This document shows positions 6,348 to 8,410 of a stretch of DNA of 8,410 bases, piece after piece (within the stretch, counting starts at the first letter, position 1; the number at the start of each line of letters is the position of its first letter). The translations under genes were made by a program, and so were the position numbers. This DNA is from Mesorhizobium sp. Its GTDB lineage: Bacteria; Pseudomonadota; Alphaproteobacteria; Rhizobiales; Rhizobiaceae. Below the pieces are notes generated by a model. That model was not told the DNA's origin. It saw only the letters and a program-made list of their open reading frames with translations, and did no database searches. The stretch covers positions 1 to 8,410 of the forward strand of contig JAUYMV010000516.1 of the NCBI GenBank assembly GCA_030698645.1, given 5' to 3'.

Positions 6348-6701
6348 CTATTTGATGTCGAACTGGAAACGACGGTGACAGGCGACGCATGTCACTTCGG
6401 ATTTCCCGTGTATCTTGTGGCACTCGCCACAGACCGGGACTTCACCCGGGCCAAGATGGGGAGAGCGATGCGGATCGACGGACGGCGCGTTCATAGCGTC
6501 GGCAGGTTGGAGCATCGTTCCATGGCAAGCCACGCAGCTTGCATCCGGCGGCGCCACGGCCGCGGGCGATTCCCGATGGCAGGTCGCACATGCGATGCCT
6601 GCATTCTTATGTACATCGTGCAGTGATTGCACTTGGGCAAACAACCCCACGCAAGACATCGCTAGAAACGTGAAAGTCAGCCATCCAATTCGCAGTTTCA
6701 T
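6348..6701 (-). CDS. Periplasmic tetraheme cytochrome c, electron-transfer subunit
   Basis: This is a 117-residue exported cytochrome. A Sec signal peptide occupies about residues 1-22 (MKLRIG, then WLTFTFLAMSCVGLFA). Four CxxCH heme-attachment motifs follow: CATCH (38-42), CVACH (56-60), CGECH (91-95) and CVACH (105-109). Further histidines at 28, 31, 78, 82 and 98 could be distal ligands. Size and spacing match the tetraheme domain that is fused to the flavin domain in Shewanella flavocytochrome c3; here it is a separate gene 36 bases before the flavoprotein. It probably relays electrons from a membrane quinol dehydrogenase to the flavin. The Met at 6699-6701 is the natural start since the signal peptide begins there, but it lacks a clear Shine-Dalgarno: only A-rich GAAAATAGAAAA precedes it. 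A perfect FNR/FixK box lies 34 bases upstream of it. Confidence 0.93.
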   Translation of the reverse strand: MKLRIGWLTFTFLAMSCVGLFAQVQSLHDVHKNAGIACATCHRESPAAVAPPDASCVACHGTMLQPADAMNAPSVDPHRSPHLGPGEVPVCGECHKIHGKSEVTCVACHRRFQFDIK

Positions 6702-6707
6702 TTTTCT

Positions 6708-6713
6708 ATTTTC
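6708..6713 (-). promoter_or_regulatory. Candidate -10 element of the cytochrome/flavoprotein operon
   Basis: Read on the minus strand, GAAAAT matches TATAAT at four of six positions, including the key second A and last T. It sits where a class II FNR-type promoter needs it if the activator box is centred at -41.5. That geometry would start transcription at or within a few bases of the cytochrome ATG. TATGTG (6718-6713) is an alternative. Confidence 0.35.
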
Positions 6714-6735
6714 ACATACCAAGACGGACGCGACA

Positions 6736-6749
6736 TTGATCTGCATCAA
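6736..6749. promoter_or_regulatory. FNR/FixK-type binding site (anaerobox)
   Basis: TTGATCTGCATCAA is a perfect match to TTGATnnnnATCAA, the consensus for FNR, FnrL, FixK and Anr regulators, with both five-base half-sites intact. Its centre lies 41.5 bases upstream of the A of the cytochrome start codon. The neighbouring gene encodes a periplasmic electron-transfer protein, the kind of gene these regulators activate under low oxygen. Which family member binds cannot be told from the site. Confidence 0.85.
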
Positions 6750-7051
6750 TAGGGGCATGCAAGATGGGTGGCCGGGAACGATTGATGCTGTCGATCCGCT
6801 GTCGCCTGACTGCATTTGACCAATCGCGAGACGCGCACGCGCGAGCGCGGAAAAGCTCCTCCGTTGCGTGACCCGCAGCCCGGGGGGCTTGCATACGGAA
6901 CAATGATTTGACGACCAGACGGCTGGCGAACTGCCGTTCCGACCAACGGTCGACAGCGGCGGCGGCCTTGATTGGCGGTCAGGTGCGGTGCTTCAACCGA
7001 CCCGTACGACCGCACAGTCGCAGATCGCGATCAGACGGTCGAACGTGGATG

Positions 7052-8410
7052 TCACCCGTTGTCGAGATATCTCGGCTGTCGCTTCGCCCGGAATGCCGCG
7101 AGGCCCTCGGCCAGATCCCGGCCGCCGGTATGCGTCTGGAAATGCTCGAGTTCGGCGCGCAGCCGGCTCGCCCGGCCCGGGTCGCGCGCGGACCTGCCCG
7201 TCAGCGCCTTGATGTGCCTCAGGACCTCGGGACTGCACAGGCATATCGCGCGGGCGATCTCCATTGCCCTTTCCATCAGCCGCTCTTTTTCGACCATCTC
7301 GTTGACCAGCCCCCATTCCGCCAGCGTCCGGGCGTCCACCAGGGAGGCCGTGTAGAAGAGCTGCGCCGCGCGCGATGGAGACAGCCGTTCGAGCAGCCTG
7401 ACCGTGGCGCCGCCGGCCGGCACGATGCCGTAGCGCGCATGGCCGTCGCCTATTTTGGCGCCCTCGGCGGCGACGATGATGTCGCAGCACAGCAACAGTT
7501 CCAGCCCCCCCGCCACCGCCGCGCCGTTGACCGCGGCGATGACCGGGACGGGAAGGTCCTCGACCAGTTGGAGCACGCCCTGGTTGGCGCGCAAAATGTC
7601 GACCAGCGCGGTGCCGCCGGCGGCCAGCGCCCGTTCGAATTCCATCAGGTCGCCGCCGGCGCAGAAGGCGCGCCCCGCCCCGGTGATGATCACCGCGCGC
7701 AGGCCAGACAGCGCGGCGACAGTGCGGAGCCGGCGCTCCATCACGCGCATGATCGGCTGCGACAGCGCATTCATGCTGTCCGGCCGGTTCAGCGTCAGCA
7801 CGGCGATGCCGTCGGCGAAGGCGAGCGTCACGCCGTCTTCGTCCGTCGCATCGGGGGCTGGCCGCACCGTGTAGCGCTGCGGCAGCGGTTTCAGCGCCGC
7901 ATCGAGGCTGGCGAGCTGGTCGGCGGTCGCGCCGCTGACGACCACGTCGACCAGCGTGCGCTTCTGCGCATCGAGACCGACTTCGACCGCGGCCGCCGCG
8001 TCCGCACCGCAGAGCCGCGCCGTCTCGAGCCGCACCTTCTCCTTGATCGCCATGCCGCGCAGCGCCGGCTTGAAGATCTTTCCGACCGCCGTCACCGGGA
8101 GCGCATCGATGACCAGCACGACCCGCGGCCGGGCGGGCGGCTCGTGCACGCCGCGCTCGAGATGCAGCCTGAGCGCCTCCAGATCGACCTGCGCGCCGGC
8201 GGCGGGGACGACGAACAGCGCCGGGACCTCGCCGGCATATTCGTCGGGCATACCGACGGCGGCGCTGATCTGCACTCCGTCGAACCGGTTGGCCACGTCC
8301 TCGATGGCCGCCGGATCGATGTTGTGGCCGCTGCGCACGATCAGGTCCTTCTCGCGGCCGGTCAGAACCAGCCGCCCGTCCGGCGTCAGATAGCCGACAT
8401 CGCCGGTGGT
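7052..8410 (-). CDS. Acyl-CoA synthetase (AMP-binding) C-terminal region fused to enoyl-CoA hydratase/isomerase-like domain (5' end outside window)
   Basis: A single open frame of 452 residues runs off the right edge. From the visible N terminus it shows the end of the adenylate-forming core, TTGDVGYLTPDGRL (1-14), then the hinge GREKDLIVRSGHNI (18-31). The small C-terminal domain follows with catalytic lysine 111 in TAVGKIFKPALR. The upstream part would activate a carboxylic acid to its CoA thioester with ATP. After a linker at about 120-190 comes a crotonase domain: an LTLNRP strand, AFCAGGDL (oxyanion hole, about 249-256), then NGAAVAGGLELLLCCD with the first catalytic Glu at 304. The second hydratase Glu is replaced by His (GDGHARYG, His324), so simple enoyl-CoA hydration is uncertain. 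The GTG at 8336-8338 is internal, since the ligase motifs continue upstream of it. Together the domains suggest activation and further conversion of an acid by one polypeptide; the substrate is unknown. Confidence 0.92.
   Translation of the reverse strand, partial: TTGDVGYLTPDGRLVLTGREKDLIVRSGHNIDPAAIEDVANRFDGVQISAAVGMPDEYAGEVPALFVVPAAGAQVDLEALRLHLERGVHEPPARPRVVLVIDALPVTAVGKIFKPALRGMAIKEKVRLETARLCGADAAAAVEVGLDAQKRTLVDVVVSGATADQLASLDAALKPLPQRYTVRPAPDATDEDGVTLAFADGIAVLTLNRPDSMNALSQPIMRVMERRLRTVAALSGLRAVIITGAGRAFCAGGDLMEFERALAAGGTALVDILRANQGVLQLVEDLPVPVIAAVNGAAVAGGLELLLCCDIIVAAEGAKIGDGHARYGIVPAGGATVRLLERLSPSRAAQLFYTASLVDARTLAEWGLVNEMVEKERLMERAMEIARAICLCSPEVLRHIKALTGRSARDPGRASRLRAELEHFQTHTGGRDLAEGLAAFRAKRQPRYLDNG

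Larger units (their letters stand above)
6702..7051. other. Intergenic region upstream of the cytochrome/flavoprotein operon
   Basis: This 350-base gap lies between the stop of the acyl-CoA synthetase/crotonase fusion and the start of the cytochrome gene, both read leftward. The first 50 bases next to the cytochrome are AT-rich and hold the operon promoter and FNR box. The rest is GC-rich, with small inverted repeats such as CGACC/GGTCG (6940-6952) and GATCGCGATC (7023-7032). None has the T-tract of an intrinsic terminator. Open frames here on either strand have no ribosome site, recognisable motif or plausible composition. I see no RNA gene. Confidence 0.6.

Noticed and set aside
6782..6826. 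Additional FNR half-sites (TTGATGCTGTCGAT and TTGACCAATC) upstream of the operon
   Set aside because: Each has only one recognisable half-site and lies too far upstream to judge; only the perfect site at 6736-6749 is reported.
6746..7015. Short open frames in the gap between the crotonase fusion and the cytochrome gene
   Set aside because: No ribosome site, recognisable motif or coding-like composition; they overlap the promoter and FNR box.

Overview
The window is a high-GC proteobacterial chromosome segment. The preference for GC-ending codons, the FixK/FnrL-like anaerobic box and the catabolic gene content suggest an alphaproteobacterium, but no marker gene fixes the taxon. It appears to be a patchwork of short, separately regulated metabolic units and one accessory stretch beside a tRNA.

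Layout from left to right. (1) The 3' end of a short-chain dehydrogenase runs rightward off the left edge. (2) A higBA-type toxin-antitoxin module follows, with a good inverted-repeat operator in front. Its toxin gene is split by a one-base shift into two ORFs that overlap as ATGA, while the antitoxin is intact. (3) A leftward MFS transporter converges on higA. Its stop codon abuts a tandem array of an 8-bp unit that gives regularly spaced GGG tracts on the transporter's coding strand. (4) A tRNA-Lys(CTT) gene has its own promoter and a short perfect leader hairpin. (5) An accessory interval at about 2610-3720 contains a leftward orphan protein of 111 aa and a rightward secreted, cysteine-rich orphan protein of 109 aa. 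Part of this interval is visibly lower in GC. (6) A leftward sodium/calcium-exchanger-family antiporter uses a TTG start. (7) A leftward two-gene operon encodes a tetraheme cytochrome c and a Tat-exported flavoprotein of the fumarate reductase family, with a perfect FNR/FixK box just upstream. (8) A leftward gene, cut by the right edge, fuses an acyl-CoA synthetase C-terminal domain to a crotonase (enoyl-CoA hydratase-like) domain.

The most interesting unit is (7). It looks like a flavocytochrome c split into separate heme and flavin subunits, both predicted to be periplasmic. It is probably switched on without oxygen. At the positions where fumarate reductases keep the substrate-binding His, the substrate-binding Arg and the proton-donating Arg, the flavin subunit has other residues. 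A plausible reading is a periplasmic anaerobic reductase for an acceptor other than fumarate, with electrons passing from the quinone pool through the tetraheme protein. The substrate cannot be read from this sequence.

Gaps: 6702-7051 is the only stretch of more than 300 bases without a gene. It holds the operon promoter and FNR box, and no other convincing coding signal.
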